Assembly (NCBI GenBank): GCA_029449235.1
Contig: JANATG010000013.1
Coordinates: 558,001-622,000, forward strand
Direction: 5' to 3'
Length of the DNA stretch: 64,000 nucleotides
Source: Linnemannia schmuckeri
Taxonomy: Eukaryota > Mortierellomycota > Mortierellomycetes > Mortierellales > Mortierellaceae
This document shows, piece by piece, positions 1 to 11,894 of this stretch. The notes below the pieces were generated by a model. The model was not told where the DNA came from and did not search any database. It saw only the letters and a program-made list of their open reading frames with translations. The stretch's first letter is position 1, and each line of letters begins with the position of its first letter. Made by a program: the position numbers and the translations under genes.

Positions 1-713
1 TTCAAATTTCAGGGACCAGAAATATCAAAGAGAGTTCCCGGCATTGATGACTGATAAGAATGAAGAATCAAGTCTGATTGGGTGGTTGATGGAAATTATT
101 TGGGGGAAGGGATCAAAGGGGAGAAAGGGGAGGGAAGGAATGAAAGAAAAAAATAATTTCCCATCCCATGCTCATGTTCATGTTCACCTTAACCAAACAA
201 CTTCAACCTCAACAACCCTTACTTGGTCGATCCCATTCAGGAGGTCCTCCTCCTGTCGTCTGATCAAGGCAGGGAAAGAAGAAGAATACATCCTCATTCC
301 TTCTCGCCTTCTCATGAGAAAAAGATACATGAATAGGTAATCCCACCACATAATTTTACTTTCTTTGTCCCCAAAAGATGCAAAAAGGGAGTGTCGGAGA
401 ATGACAATGACAATGGCTGGGTTCCGCCTCCCTCTCCAACTCCTTCTCTTCCTCCGAAAGTAGCAACCACTCCCTCTCAACCTACCAACCAAAAAAAAGA
501 AGGATCCAATCCATACACTTACAACCACACCGCCTCCCGTCCGTCCTTCCTCCCTCTTATTTTGTTCTTCTTGCTTCAGGTCAAAACTTCATTGCCTCTT
601 CGTATTTTTGGACGACGCTATGTACTTTTTTTTTCTTTTTAACTTCTTTAACATCGACGGCGAATTAGCAAAGCCTCGTCCCATATCCCCATCTCGGCGG
701 TGAGCGTGAGTTC

Positions 714-750
<37 letters not shown>

Positions 751-1096
751 TAAAAGTAAAGGTGCGCGAGAAAGAAGAGAAAAGAAGGGCAAGGGCTCTT
801 CGAGTGTTGCTCATGTGTACACGCATACATTTCCCAATACCCTTGCTTTCGCCTTTCACCTCGCCACCTCCCTGCTATGTAAAAAAAAAAAAATTCAACA
901 AAGGGACTAAAAGAGTCATGGATGTGAAAAAGGGCGATTCGACTTTCGTGCTGCTCTCGCGCATCCTGAACCTGAACATGACTCTTGCTCATTTCCTTGT
1001 CCGAGAAGTTCGCCACGAAGAACAATATCGAGCCGAAGGCCATCAAAGGTACAAATAATTGCTTAATGGGATGTGCAAGGTGATGATAATGTTTAC
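1..1096. other. left edge, probable long first intron of the acetyl-CoA synthetase gene
   Basis: The donor GTAAAC, read on the minus strand, directly follows the exon at 1097-1240. No further acetyl-CoA synthetase sequence was recognised down to position 1, so this stretch is taken as intron, with exon 2 beyond the edge. It holds a 32-base A run at 717-748 and purine/pyrimidine-skewed sequence. A short moderately GC-rich stretch at about 935-1048 has an open minus frame but resembles no acetyl-CoA synthetase exon. Confidence 0.4.
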
Positions 1097-1240
1097 CTTG
1101 CCGAAGAACTCGTTAGGGTTCTCGATACTCTGGCGGTGCATCTCCTTGTACTGGGCATAGGACTTGACATAGGGCTCGGGGCATTGAGCGGGGTCGAGAA
1201 GTCTGGCGGGGACGGGGAATTGGATATCTTCTTCAGCCAT
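1097..1240 (-). CDS. acetyl-CoA synthetase, first coding exon (partial, runs off the left edge)
   Basis: Forty-eight codons from ATG 1240 to a GTAAAC donor at 1096. The peptide begins MAEEDIQFPVPARLLDP and contains YAQYKEMHRQSIENPNEFF, which fits the conserved N-terminal helix of fungal acetyl-CoA synthetases (Y..M..Y..M...SI..P..FF). The enzyme activates acetate to acetyl-CoA with ATP in the cytosol and nucleus, feeding lipid synthesis and histone acetylation. The adenylation domain is outside the window, so catalytic residues cannot be checked. The exon ends in phase 0. The gene points left, away from the monooxygenase pair, across almost 5 kb of non-coding DNA. Identity rests on one short but characteristic exon. 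Confidence 0.72.
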
Positions 1241-1940
1241 TATTGTTAAAAGTTTTGAGGTATAAAAAAAAGGGTTGATCTAATGGACAGCGAGAATGAA
1301 GAAGTATACGCGTCAGTATGGGTGACCATGGATCAAGATCATCGCTGCTTCTTGCTCTCAGACGACACTGACATCGATGCTGATGTGAGTTGAGTAATTA
1401 ATACTTACAAGAAAAAGGTGAGGGAATATGAGTTTGGAGTTAAAAAGAAAAAGAAAAGGATGGAAATATACAAAGGTCGTAAAAGGGAAAGAGGGAATAA
1501 GGAAAAGGGAACAAGTAGTGAGGGGAGAAAAGGATAAAGAGAAAAAAGAAAAAGAAGAGAAGAGAAGAGAAAAAAAAGGCAGGGGCTGAAAAAGAAGAGG
1601 ACGCTTTTGTACTCGCAGACATCCGCTCCCCTTCTTTTAACCCACCAGCGCTTACTTGCTTGTTCAAAGAAAGGAATGAATTGAATTCGGGTTTTTGTCG
1701 GTCACAAACGAACCGAATGAATAAAGTCCCTTCTCCTTCAGACAACAACACATCCATCCATCTCTACTCTTCTCCAACAAAGTGAAACATCTCAATTGAA
1801 TCGAATTGAAGATTGAATACAGATGGTAATAGTAAAAAACCTTCTTTTTTTCATTCATTCTATTCCACTCCTGTAAAGGGACACCATCGACAAGGTATAC
1901 TTCTCTTTGTAATAGAGGGTCTACAACAAGAACGAAAAAG

Positions 1941-1984
<44 letters not shown>

Positions 1985-4900
1985 GAATGCGCATCTCGAT
2001 CCCCGTTAAAGTCTTACCAACATCCCTTCGCTCTCTTCCCCTGTTGCTCCACAAAATAATTGAAGAGCGAGATGAAAGGTGGCCAAACACCAACTTGTAA
2101 CAAAACACTAAAAGTCATTGTTGTTGCTGTTAGTGTTGCTGTTGCCCTTCCTTCCTTCCTTGCATCCTTCTTGTCCTTCTTTGAGATGCATTCATACTTT
2201 TACCTTTTGCCCTTTTTTTGTTGCTCCAATTGCAAAAGCCGAGATGAGAGGTACCGAGGATCACAAGGACAGGGTGTGGGAGAAGGGCAATAAGCTGTTT
2301 GCCGCAAGCTCTTGTTTTAGGTTCTACTTCTCCACTATTTTTCTTACTCACACCCCTACTCCTCCTCTTACCCTGTTCCCACCCTTGTTGTTACTGTCGT
2401 TATTGTTGTTGTTGTCGATATTGTTGTTCTTATTTACCTCAAGCCTATCTCATTCGGTTGCTTATTTCTGGCTCGGTGTGCCTAATAAAGAGCTTCTCCT
2501 ATGACTAAGAAAAAGCCTGACCAGGGGTAATAATGTTACCCGTCAAATAATCCGGCACTTTTTTTTTTTGCTTCCTTTTTCCCAAATGCCTATAGGGATG
2601 ACGGTGACCGGGTAACTCGGCATAAACGGAAAAGTGTGAGAAAGAAAGAGTGAAAGAAAGAAGTGAAGCAGTGCGACCAGCATGGATGCGCTGTTTTTTG
2701 ATGATGGCTTGTAAAGAGTCATCGTCCCTTACCCCTGTCATCGGAAGAATTGGATCGCCCGAGGAGGGGGCGAGAAGGCGCCTTCTCGGAAAATGCGCGA
2801 TTATTTTATTTTAGATTTCTTCTCTCCGCGTAGCTATGGCGCATAGGTTGCTGTTGCTACCAGAAGGGGGCCGGAAAAGTTTGAATTGTCGAGGAGGCTC
2901 GTTCACTCGCATCATTGATATTCTTCCTTGCTCATAATATCGCATATTGATCTGCTTGTCCCGTTCTAGCCTTCCTTCCGCGTTGGCAGTGTTCTCTTTC
3001 CTTTTGTGAGATAAAAAGATTGCAAGAAATGATGATACGGGTGCACAACACACAAACAAATAAAACCAAAACAAACAAAAGATAACGCACGCCGTTTGTT
3101 ATTGTTCGAGAACGAGAGAGAGGGAAAGAGAGAGAGGGGGGTTGCACGATCGTCTTTGATGTAGGGTTCCCTTTTGTGACCATCCACATCCCTCGCGATT
3201 ATTTTTTTCAGTAGAAAAGAGGAGAGTTCCATTGGCCGCATTGTGGAGGAACAGGACTGAAAATGAAAAATTGACTCCTGTCATGCTCTCCTCACTTTTC
3301 CTTCTGCTCCCGTCCTTTTCACAGCCTCCCACATTCTCACTCCTTCTCTCTTCCACTCGTATTCACTGTCCTCACCTGTCATTTTTTATCCCTCTTATCT
3401 CTCAAACTCTGATCTTGGATACGAATTACCATCCCTTGGAGGCCTAACTGTCCAACTTGCATTATCAAGCATGCTCACAGGCACAAACAATTACAATTAT
3501 CTTTTTTTTTTTTTTTTTTTTTTTCTCAACGCCCTCTTTCTTTCTAGCCTTCCCCTTGGTTAATGGTCTAATCAACTCAAGATCTCACTCTTTCTGGTTC
3601 TTTCAATTAGGCAGTGAGAACTAAAGGGAACGCATGTAAAAATAAGAGGGAATTGTATGAGTTCCTTCTCACTCTCACTCTCTCTCCTAACTGCGTTTGT
3701 ATTGGAGTTTCTAACTCTTCGCTGGGGACGAGAAGAGTTGGTTTCACCCAACATGGAGTCGAACTTCATTCACCCTCTCTCTCACCTCCACAAACCTTTT
3801 TGTTTGTTCTGATTCTTGGTGTGGCTACCAGTTTCTCATTACATTATATTTGATGCTCTTCTCTACACAGTGCAAAGTCTCATCCTTTCATCATAAAAAC
3901 TGGATCCCATATAATGAAGTAGCATCGTTAAACCCAGGTCTGTTTGTCAAGAGAAACGTGTTTTCCGAGAATATGAGTAAAGAGGAATGACTTGATAGTT
4001 CCCAATATTCCGAGCACACTAAGGGTAAAAGTCCTTCACTCCTTAACACTTTGCATTCTCGAAGCAGATTCAATCTTCCACTATTCGCTTCTCAGGAACC
4101 ATTACCATCGCCCTCTTTCTTATGAAGGAAATTGGTCAACCAGTCGTCTCTCGTTGCCAGTTTTCCGTCATCATCATTTGATTTGTGCCCCACAAGATAG
4201 TTACTTTTCGGGCTTTGATTGGCCAGAGATCACACTTGTTCGTCCAGCCAGTCAGACAAGGCCCCCAGCCCAGCCCAGCTCAGTCAAGTCTAACCCAGCT
4301 CCGGATTCTTTTTTTCCAGCGTGGATAATGATGGGGAGGAGAGAAGAGAGGAAAAGGAGGGGAACCAACTCTGTTTGTGAGGAGGGAGGGTGGACAGATC
4401 AGCAAATGTCCTGAAGGATGTGTGGACTGCTTATTTTCGTCAGGTGATGTGTTAAACCTGGCCTAAACTTGCTGTTGCCACCAATTTTCAGGTCAATCAA
4501 GGCCTGCAACAATGAAAAGGCTCGATTTACATCAATAGAACGAGAGTAGTTCCGGACTGCATTAGCAGTGACATGCACGGACCACGATCAGCGATCAAAT
4601 AGCCCTGAACAGTACTATGTTAGTTCTTGAACAACCATTGATCAGTCTGCCTGGTTCGTGGCGTGTTAACCCCTTTGATGTACCTTTTGCTTGCAAAGGC
4701 TGCGTCTGAAAAATTGCGTATCCATCATCATTGTTGCAGATCTTGTCATAGCGCTTATGATGAGGCAGCATGACATTGGTGCGGACTCATAAGAAAACAT
4801 ATGTAGACATCATCATTACAGCATACATGAGCTATCAAGACTACATACTGGGGCTACCCACATGTAAAAAGTACCTCTGTGAGAAATGGCCGCTGCACCA

Positions 4901-5157
4901 ATCACGGTTTAATGCTCTGCTCCTCTGTTCAGTCGGGATTTGAACAGGAGCAGGGAAAAAAAACACCCAGGGGTAAAGGAGAAGTAAGCAAACAAGGCCA
5001 AGAATCGTCCGTTGCACAGCTACAGTAGCATACTCTTTAGACAGCATTCAAAGCACCAGATCTATGATCCTATGGCACAATGTCTCTTCTTTTTATTTCA
5101 AAAAAAAACAACTTTAGGCGGATAGCTGTACAAGAGATCTTGTTTACCTCAACGATA
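1241..5157. other. long gene-poor region
   Basis: No gene was recognised. The part just right of 1240 is the promoter and leader of the minus-strand acetyl-CoA synthetase gene; 1440-1600 is purine-rich on the plus strand, so pyrimidine-rich in that gene's sense. Homopolymers include a 41-base A run at 1941-1981 and a 23-base T run at 3502-3524. Plus-strand pyrimidine-rich patches occur at 2110-2430 and 3290-3420. Short open frames here are low-complexity and match nothing I know. Confidence 0.5.
1941..1981. repeat. poly(A) tract, 41 bases
   Basis: An uninterrupted A homopolymer, among the longest in the window. It may be a slippage-prone microsatellite or the tail of an old retroposed copy, but no coding homology is visible beside it. 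Confidence 0.9.
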
Positions 5158-5270
5158 GTCATGACAACAACCAACAGCAGGGTCTGTTTTGTTATATGGT
5201 CCATCCACTATCTAGACAAGGCCTCCAGCAAGGCCGCCGAGAGGCATCGTTTCCGGGAGTCGGGTCAACT
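5158..5270 (+). pseudogene. decayed exon fragment of the FAD monooxygenase family
   Basis: This stretch reads like the middle of the monooxygenase exon at 10054-10357 (and the equivalent part of the gene at 6197). Its best frame carries LDKASSKAAERHRFRES, where the gene at 8879 has LDKASSKAAEEHRFRES. DNA similarity is clear over about 110 bases. One extra C after TATATGGTC shifts the frame relative to the intact copies, and similarity fades after the RES motif. No start, FAD-binding motif or flanking exons were found, so it is a broken third copy. It lies about 0.9 kb upstream of the intact tandem pair and on the same strand, which suggests a once larger array. Confidence 0.78.
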
Positions 5271-6196
5271 CCCGAAAAGACATTCGCCGACTAGAAAGCT
5301 GTATGCATCACCCTACGATGGAGGCCTACAAGCATAGCTGGATAGTATCGAAGTTCATGGACCGTAGCATTGTTAGCACGGCACTGTTTGTGCTTTGTAA
5401 AAAGAAAAAAAAAATAAAGCAGGGAGAAAGATATACATGGCAGTCTGTGCTCAGGTACTCAAGTTTTGATAGATCATTGAGAAACGTGTCCTAAGGATTG
5501 ATAATAACCATATTTTTCCTGTTGATCCTCACGTCGTCGTCGATGATGAAAATTGATCACGGGTATGGGCGAGAGTGTCCTTACAAAGAAGAAATAGATG
5601 CTTTGTAAGGACCAATGCGCAAGAGGAAAGAAAAAACCAGCTTCTTACCTCCCTTCTGTGCCTTTTGCCGTTGGCGCACTTTTCAATGCATGAGAATCGA
5701 GAGAAATATGCTCTTGCGCCGAAATGATGTCGCACAGACAAAAAATAAAAGAACGAAGCGTGAAAATTGTAGCTGGAAGATGGGGAAAGTGATCGGTCGT
5801 TTTGACTCTTGAGGTTGCAGTGTCAATTGCGACCATGCTGAACTCGGTAACGGGAAGCACTTGTCCGTCGCCGCTTGGAAGGACCTTGAGGTAGAATGGC
5901 TAATTTTTTTTTGACATGTACATGAAGGTAGTATTGAAGGGAAGACCTAACTTGCCTGGCACATCTGGGCTTTGTTAGCGGCATGCAACAACAAAGGAAA
6001 GTTGTTATGTCGATGGAAAAGAGGCCAACGGAAAAAGTGAACACAAGCAAAAAGAGAAAAAAAGAGGACCAAAAGCACCTGAAAACAACAAAAGTTTGAC
6101 TCAGTTCACGCCATTGCGCTTCTCATCTGAATCCAATCCTCTCCTCATCTTTCCTTCATCTCATCACTTTCATCCCTCTTCATTCCATTCACCGAG
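5271..6196. other. intergenic region upstream of the first monooxygenase
   Basis: No gene recognised. The last 90 bases before ATG 6197 are rich in C and T (TCTCATC and TTCATC runs), like the leaders of other genes in the window. No clear TATA element was seen. Confidence 0.4.
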
Positions 6197-8007
6197 ATGT
6201 CAACAGTGGCCGACAAACCAACTGTGCTTATTGTAGGAGCTGGTCTAGGAGGACTGATGCTGGGAGCCCTCCTTGAGAAGGCCGATATTTCTTATGTTAT
6301 CTTTGAGCGCTCCTCATACGTCAAGCCCCTCGGTATGTTTCATGGCGCATGAGATTATCTCTCTTCCACAGGAAAGAACGAAGAAAGTGCATGCAAAGAA
6401 GCAGCTGCTGACGGACGCTTTCCTTTTTTCGATTCTAACTTTAGGATCGGCGATTATGGTTGGACCCAACTTGATGGGGTTGTTCGAGCAGATGAACATT
6501 GACGAAGAGTTCAAGGCCATTGGCAAGCCTACGTTCGACTGTGTCATTGGCAAGGATGACATGGAGGTTGTTTGCAAGGTCGACTTTCGGCATACTGTCG
6601 AATAGTAAGTGTTTTGTTTCTACGTGCGTGCAGTCGTTTTGTTATGTATTTCTCACTTGAAATACTAAAAAGAAAGTGCGTTTGTTTTGTCTTTTAGCAC
6701 GGGTTATTGCAACTACATCGTTGGTCGCCCGGCTCTCTACGAACTCCTTCTCAGACAGATTCCCCCACACAAAGTTCTTTTCAACAAACGTGTGCTCAAA
6801 GTCGCCGAAACCGAGGAAGGCATCAAGATCAGCACCACCGACAAATCCACCTATGAGGGCGATATCCTTGTGGGGGCCGATGGCGCCTACAGCGCCGTCC
6901 GTCAACGCATGTACGAAACCCTCAAGGCAGCAGGCACACTACCCAAATCCGATCAAGAGGACCTCCCATTCAAATCGACCTGCCTGGTTGGTCAGACCAA
7001 ACCCCTGGATTTCGCCACCGATTTCCCAGAGTTCCTAGACGAGTCGGGACCCTTTTACTGCACCCTCAGTAAGACTTCACCCTACACCTGGACAGTCTTT
7101 CCGACTGTCAACGGAAATCTCTGCTGGATGGTCATGCATCACCTCGACAAGGAATCGAGCAAGGCAGCAGAGGAGCATCGGTTCAGGGAGTCGGAGAATT
7201 CGCAGTGGGGGTCCCATGCTGCTCAGGCAATGTGTGACGAGACACGTCACTTTATTTTGCCGTTTGGGACCAAGAAGGCGACTATGGGAGATCTGTATGA
7301 CTTGACGCCGCAGGATCGTATCTCCAAGGTTATGTTGGAGGAGAAGGTCTTCCAAACCTGGTATTCTGGACGAACTGTCCTCTTGGGTGATGGTACGTTT
7401 ACCTGTGCGTATTATGGTCGTCTTTTTACCTATCCAATCAAGGTTGTCACTTCTTAGACTAACAATGCTTCATCTCGTGCAACCTATAGCATGCCACAAG
7501 CTGAACCCGTCAGGGGCACATGGTAAGGACAATATCTCGCAAAAAGTAGGACGAATTCCATTCTGCAATAGCCAACCGACTCATAATAACTTTTGCTCTG
7601 ACGTACTTGCTACAGGTGCGGTGACGGCGATGCATGATGCATTGGCACTGGCAAACTTAATCTACGCACTGCCCAACAGAACTTCCGTAGCGATCGAGAA
7701 GGCGTTTTCCCAGTACCAAGCCGAGCGAATCGGACCTGTCACAGCATCCTACAACGCCAGCAAGGCTCTATCGATGGTCATCGGACGAGGTCCCATTGGC
7801 GCGATCGCTCTGTTTCTTCGAAAGTACACTCCCTTGTTTATTTGGGATACGGTGATCGTCAACAAGAAGAAGGCCATCGTCGACCGTCCGACTGCTGGGT
7901 TCTTACGGAAGGTGAGAACCAAGGGGACCGTCCCTCCGACCGTTTCTCCGAGCAGTGAGAAGGCCAGGAAGGTGTTTGAACAACGGACCAGGGCCGTGTC
8001 TGTTTGA
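6197..8007 (+). CDS. FAD-dependent monooxygenase, paralogue 1
   Basis: Five exons: 6197-6332, 6445-6604, 6698-7392, 7490-7522 and 7616-8007, giving 471 residues. All introns are GT-AG and phases close exactly. The product is a class A flavoprotein monooxygenase/hydroxylase (FAD_binding_3 type). Visible motifs are the N-terminal dinucleotide-binding VLIVGAGLGGLMLGALLEKA (about residues 10-29), the mid-protein DG motif GADGAYSAVRQR, and the GD motif GRTVLLGDACHKLNPSGAHG spanning the tiny 33-base fourth exon. Such enzymes use NAD(P)H and O2 to hydroxylate aromatic or polyketide-like substrates; the substrate here cannot be told. No signal peptide is seen. It sits head-to-tail with a close paralogue at 8879, with 871 bases between them. 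AATAAA at 8027-8032 is a likely polyadenylation signal. It lacks the intron at 9818-10053 of its partner. Confidence 0.9.
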
Positions 8008-8878
8008 AAAAAAAAATATGTATGAAAATAAATGTTGTGCGCTAATGACAAAAGTGATTTGATAAAAGATGTGGACTATGGCTAATGTGTGCTTTCTTTA
8101 TGTTGTCGAGAGAGTCGTGGATTGGCATGACCTGACCAATGAATCTTGACATTAATCTCCGAGCTATTCACACAGAAAGTCTGTGGAAAAAATGCGAACG
8201 TTTGCAATTATGAGGAACAACACTGCCTCATCTGAACATACGGCTATATGGAGAGGTGCTCGTTCATTAACAGAAAGGAACCTGTTAATGACCATACATA
8301 TTCATGGAGACGTACAGGGATCGTGAGTGTGTCTCTTTACAAAAAAATCGTGCAAAATACTGGTTTAAGAGTGAACGTTAAATTGGTACTAACGGGCATG
8401 ATCGTTCACCGGGAACGTTTGTTTCATGCAACAATGCCTAAAGGCATGGCACCACGACCTGTCGATCATAATGGAAATAAACAGAGTTGACTCTAAGTGT
8501 GAACTGTAGAGAGAGACAATAATATGGATAGTAATTGTCGAAACAAACAATCGAGAAAGACGAAGAGAAAGGGAGCTCTAGCCTTGTCCTTTTGCCCGCA
8601 ATGAAGGTTCGAATCAAAGAGGGCTCAAAATCGGGCGCCCGTTTAGCTTGATAAAAAATCAGAACGTAAACAAACGGAGGAGTGATAATCAAGGTTGAAG
8701 TCCGCGTGAAAGAAACGCAGACAAGCAAATAGACAAGGGAGCCACTTTTTAGTCAACGAATAACGTCCTTTTCTCCACTCTCTTCTCATTCCTCACCCCC
8801 CTCCCCACTCTCCCGCCCTTCTCATCTTCATCCCTAATCCCTTTTTTTTTTCAACTCATTCATCACCACCCTCCACTC
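8008..8878. other. intergenic region between the tandem monooxygenases
   Basis: It holds the probable 3' end of the first paralogue (AATAAA at 8027) and the promoter of the second. The last 115 bases are a strong C/T-rich leader (8763-8878). Nothing else was recognised. A GGTTCGAATC word at 8606 resembles a tRNA B box, but no tRNA fold surrounds it. Confidence 0.45.
8027..8032 (+). terminator. putative polyadenylation signal AATAAA
   Basis: AATAAA lies 20 bases after the stop codon of the first monooxygenase. Fungal 3' signals are degenerate, so position is the main support. Confidence 0.4.
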
Positions 8879-11015
8879 ATGTCGATGGAACGCAGCAGCC
8901 AACCCACGGTCCTTATCGTCGGAGCAGGCCTGGGAGGGCTCATGCTTGGAGCACTCTTGGAAAAGGCTGATATCCCCTATGCCATCTTTGAGCGCACTGC
9001 CGAGGTCAGGCCCCTTGGTATGACAGCAACGACTGACAAGCATAGCCCTTGGGGTTCTCTTATATAACGTTCTGTAGCACATACCGCATAAACTGAAACG
9101 GGTACTTTTTTTTGTCAGTGCAGACTAACAAAATTGTCTATTTGTGTTGTGTGCAACAGGATCGGCACTGTTGGTGGGTCCCAACATGATTCCTCTCTTT
9201 GAGCAGCTTGGTATTGACAAAGAATTCATTGCCATGGGCAGACCCACCCCCAAGATCACCGTCAACCGCGAGGGTGGGCCCCCACTGTACATTGTCAGCT
9301 CCCTTCCTCAAGTCAAGTAGTACGTGCCATCATCGTCCTCGTTTGGTCTCAGATGAGTACTGATGATCATTAACCAAACGAAGAAATCATCGCTGACAAC
9401 AGTTTAACCATTCTCCTCTGATAAATTAGCACCGGCTACTACAGTTACATCGTCTCTCGTCCGCTCTTCTACGATCTCCTGTTGAAGTTAATCCCCGCAG
9501 AAAAGATCCACTTCAGCAAACGCGTCCTCACCATCTCAGAGAAAGAGGAGCGAGTCAAGATCCAAACGGCAGACAACTATACCTACGAGGGTGACATCCT
9601 CGTCGGAGCTGACGGTGCCTACAGTGCTGTCCGTCAACGTATGTACGAGGCTTTGAGACAGGAAGGAAGGCTGCCAAAGTCTGACCAGGAAGACTTGCCT
9701 TTCCACTCGACCTGTCTTGTGGGCCAGACCACAAAGGTCGACTTTGCAGACTTTCCCGAGTTCCAGGAGCCTCTGTGTTCCTTCTTCAACACCATGGGCA
9801 AGGACAGCCCGCACACTGTGAGTATAAGTTGTTTGTTTGTTTATTTATTTGTTTGTTTGTTTGTTTGTTTGTTTATTTGTTTTTCTCGATCACTTTTTCT
9901 TTGCTCTCGTTAACTTTGTGTTTGGAAACACGGTTAACACGAAATGAACCTTCTTCGTTCTTTTTGAACATACCTTTATTTATCGCATGTCGTCTTACCA
10001 ATGATTTCTTCCAATTTTCTTCAACCCTCAAAAACGGGTTTTCTTGAACGTAGTGGGTTGTATTCGCAACGGCACAATCGACTTTATGTTATATGGTCAT
10101 CCATCATCTCGATAAGGCCTCCAGCAAGGCTGCCGAAGAACATCGTTTCCGAGAGTCGGACAACTCGCAATGGGGACCTCATGCTGCTCAAGCGATGGTT
10201 GATGAAACGCGTCACTTCCCGCTCGCCATCGGAACCAAGAAGATGACCATGGGCGACCTCTATGACTTGACACCCCAAGGTCGCATCTCCAAGGTCATGT
10301 TGGAAGAGAAGGTTTTCCAGACCTGGCACTCTGGACGCACCGTCCTTCTTGGCGATGGTAAGTCTGGTGTAGCGCTTGGTACAACTGAGTTCTTCCTGAC
10401 GAATGTTGTTTCTGAGTTGCAAATTTTTTGTATTCCTCATTCACGTCGTGTTTGCTTGTGATGGTATAGCATGTCACAAGTTGAACCCATCTGGTGGTCA
10501 TGGTAAGTTTACAATGTTTTGTTTTGTGATTTTTCCGCAGAAAAAAAAAGGTACACGTTCCAGACCATGTTTTCCGTTCAGGCGAGCTAACCTCGTGTTT
10601 CCAATTGTTTATTTCCCCAATGTTTACAGGAGCAATCACCGCGATGCACGACGCCATCGCCCTCGCAAACCTGATCTATGCCCTTCCAGCCAACGCCAAC
10701 ACCAACACCATCCACAAGGTGTTCGCGGAATACCAAGCCGAGCGCATCGTTCCCGTGACAGAGTCCTACAACACCAGCAAGTCGTTCTCCAAGATTATGG
10801 AACGCGGTATTGTCGGGATGATTGCTTTATTCTTGTTCAAGAATATTCCTCTTTGGATGCTTAATATGATATATAAGAGGCAGATTCTTAGTAGACCTCA
10901 GGCTGGATTTTTGCCGATTATACCATTGAAGGGTAATGTCCCTGCTTTGCGATCGCCGAGTACCGAGAAAGCCAGGGCTGTTTATAACCAGCGCATGGCT
11001 GCCGTTTCTCTTTAA
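8879..11015 (+). CDS. FAD-dependent monooxygenase, paralogue 2
   Basis: Six exons: 8879-9017, 9160-9319, 9430-9817, 10054-10357, 10470-10502 and 10630-11015, giving 469 residues with exact phase closure. A second in-frame ATG at 8885 is also possible. Domain order matches its neighbour: VLIVGAGLGGLMLGALLEKA at the N-terminus, GADGAYSAVRQRMYEAL in the middle, and GRTVLLGDACHKLNPSGGHG near the C-terminal third. Intron positions 1, 2 and the two around the 33-base exon are shared with paralogue 1. This gene has an extra 236-base intron at 9818-10053, containing a TTTG repeat, exactly where paralogue 1 is continuous (between HT and WVVFATAQS). Likely role: NAD(P)H- and O2-dependent hydroxylation of an unknown small molecule. 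AATAAA at 11031 follows the stop by 15 bases. Confidence 0.9.
9826..9885 (+). repeat. TTTG/TTTA tetranucleotide repeat inside an intron
   Basis: Imperfect tandem TTTG units with a few TTTA variants lie in the intron unique to the second monooxygenase. The tract is unstable simple sequence and sits close to the donor site at 9818. Confidence 0.85.
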
Positions 11016-11030
11016 TTTTTCAGGCTAAGA

Positions 11031-11036
11031 AATAAA
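11031..11036 (+). terminator. putative polyadenylation signal AATAAA
   Basis: AATAAA lies 15 bases downstream of the stop codon of the second monooxygenase. Confidence 0.4.
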
Positions 11037-11894
11037 ATTCGCGTTCCGCACATTTTTTGATTCGCCTTTGTAAGGAATTGATTCACAGCCTTGCCCTGGG
11101 ACTGATTAGATCGTGACAAACAATCACTTCCACGGTCATCAGTTCGTCACGCACGCTACATTGGCGAAAAGGATCCGTTTCCTTGCAAGAAACAATCTGA
11201 AGACAAAAATGAGGGACCAGAGGCTAGTCTGTGTGATTTGAATAGCCTAAGGATGTTTTGTTTGAAAACAACAAGAAATAAGAAAGAACGCTCAGTGCAG
11301 CATTTCGGAAGCCGTGGGGTTATTGATTTCGTTGTTGTTGTGTGTGTAAGTTGAGAGCGGTTTATGGTTGTTGTACTTCAATAGTTACACATGTTACACA
11401 CCGGAAAGAAGAATTCCCCGTTTTGCCGAGAACGAAGAAAACAAAGTGAAATGAAGTATTTTTGCCATGTAAATTCTGCTATTCTTGATCATCCAAGATT
11501 TGTTTCCTAGCGATCCTCAGTCGTACTTTGATCGTAACTGATAAATCGTGTAATCGTTAATTCTCGGAGTAAAAGTGGTCAATGCTCGTTGGTCAGAATT
11601 GGATCAACCCGAAAAATAAAGTCGCGAAGGAGTTACATAGACGTGAACAACGTACGTTTCTTGTTTCTATTATGTACCCAAGGACGTCCCTTGGTGACAA
11701 TGGTCAATTCCGTATGCAAAAGGCAACCCCTCGTTCTTTGTTGAAAATGTACAAGCTGCCCTCTGGCCCTTTTGTATGTTGATCGTTCAGCCTTTACCCT
11801 TTGGTCTCTTTACCTCCTCCTCCTCCTCCTCCTCTGTATCTATCTGCCCGCTATCCTCATCCTAAGCACTCGAATCCCCTAGTCTTTCTGTCTA
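11037..11894. other. intergenic region
   Basis: No gene recognised. A (TCC)n-type stretch at 11812-11833 and other C/T-rich sequence precede the possible relic at 11895. Confidence 0.4.

Noticed and set aside
935..1048. Open minus-strand frame with moderately GC-rich sequence as acetyl-CoA synthetase exon 2
   Set aside because: The translation (MAFGSILFFVANFSDKEMSK) does not resemble the conserved region that should follow the first exon, and it runs into low-complexity sequence.
8606..8615. tRNA B-box-like word GGTTCGAATC
   Set aside because: No A box at the right distance and no stems on either side on either strand.
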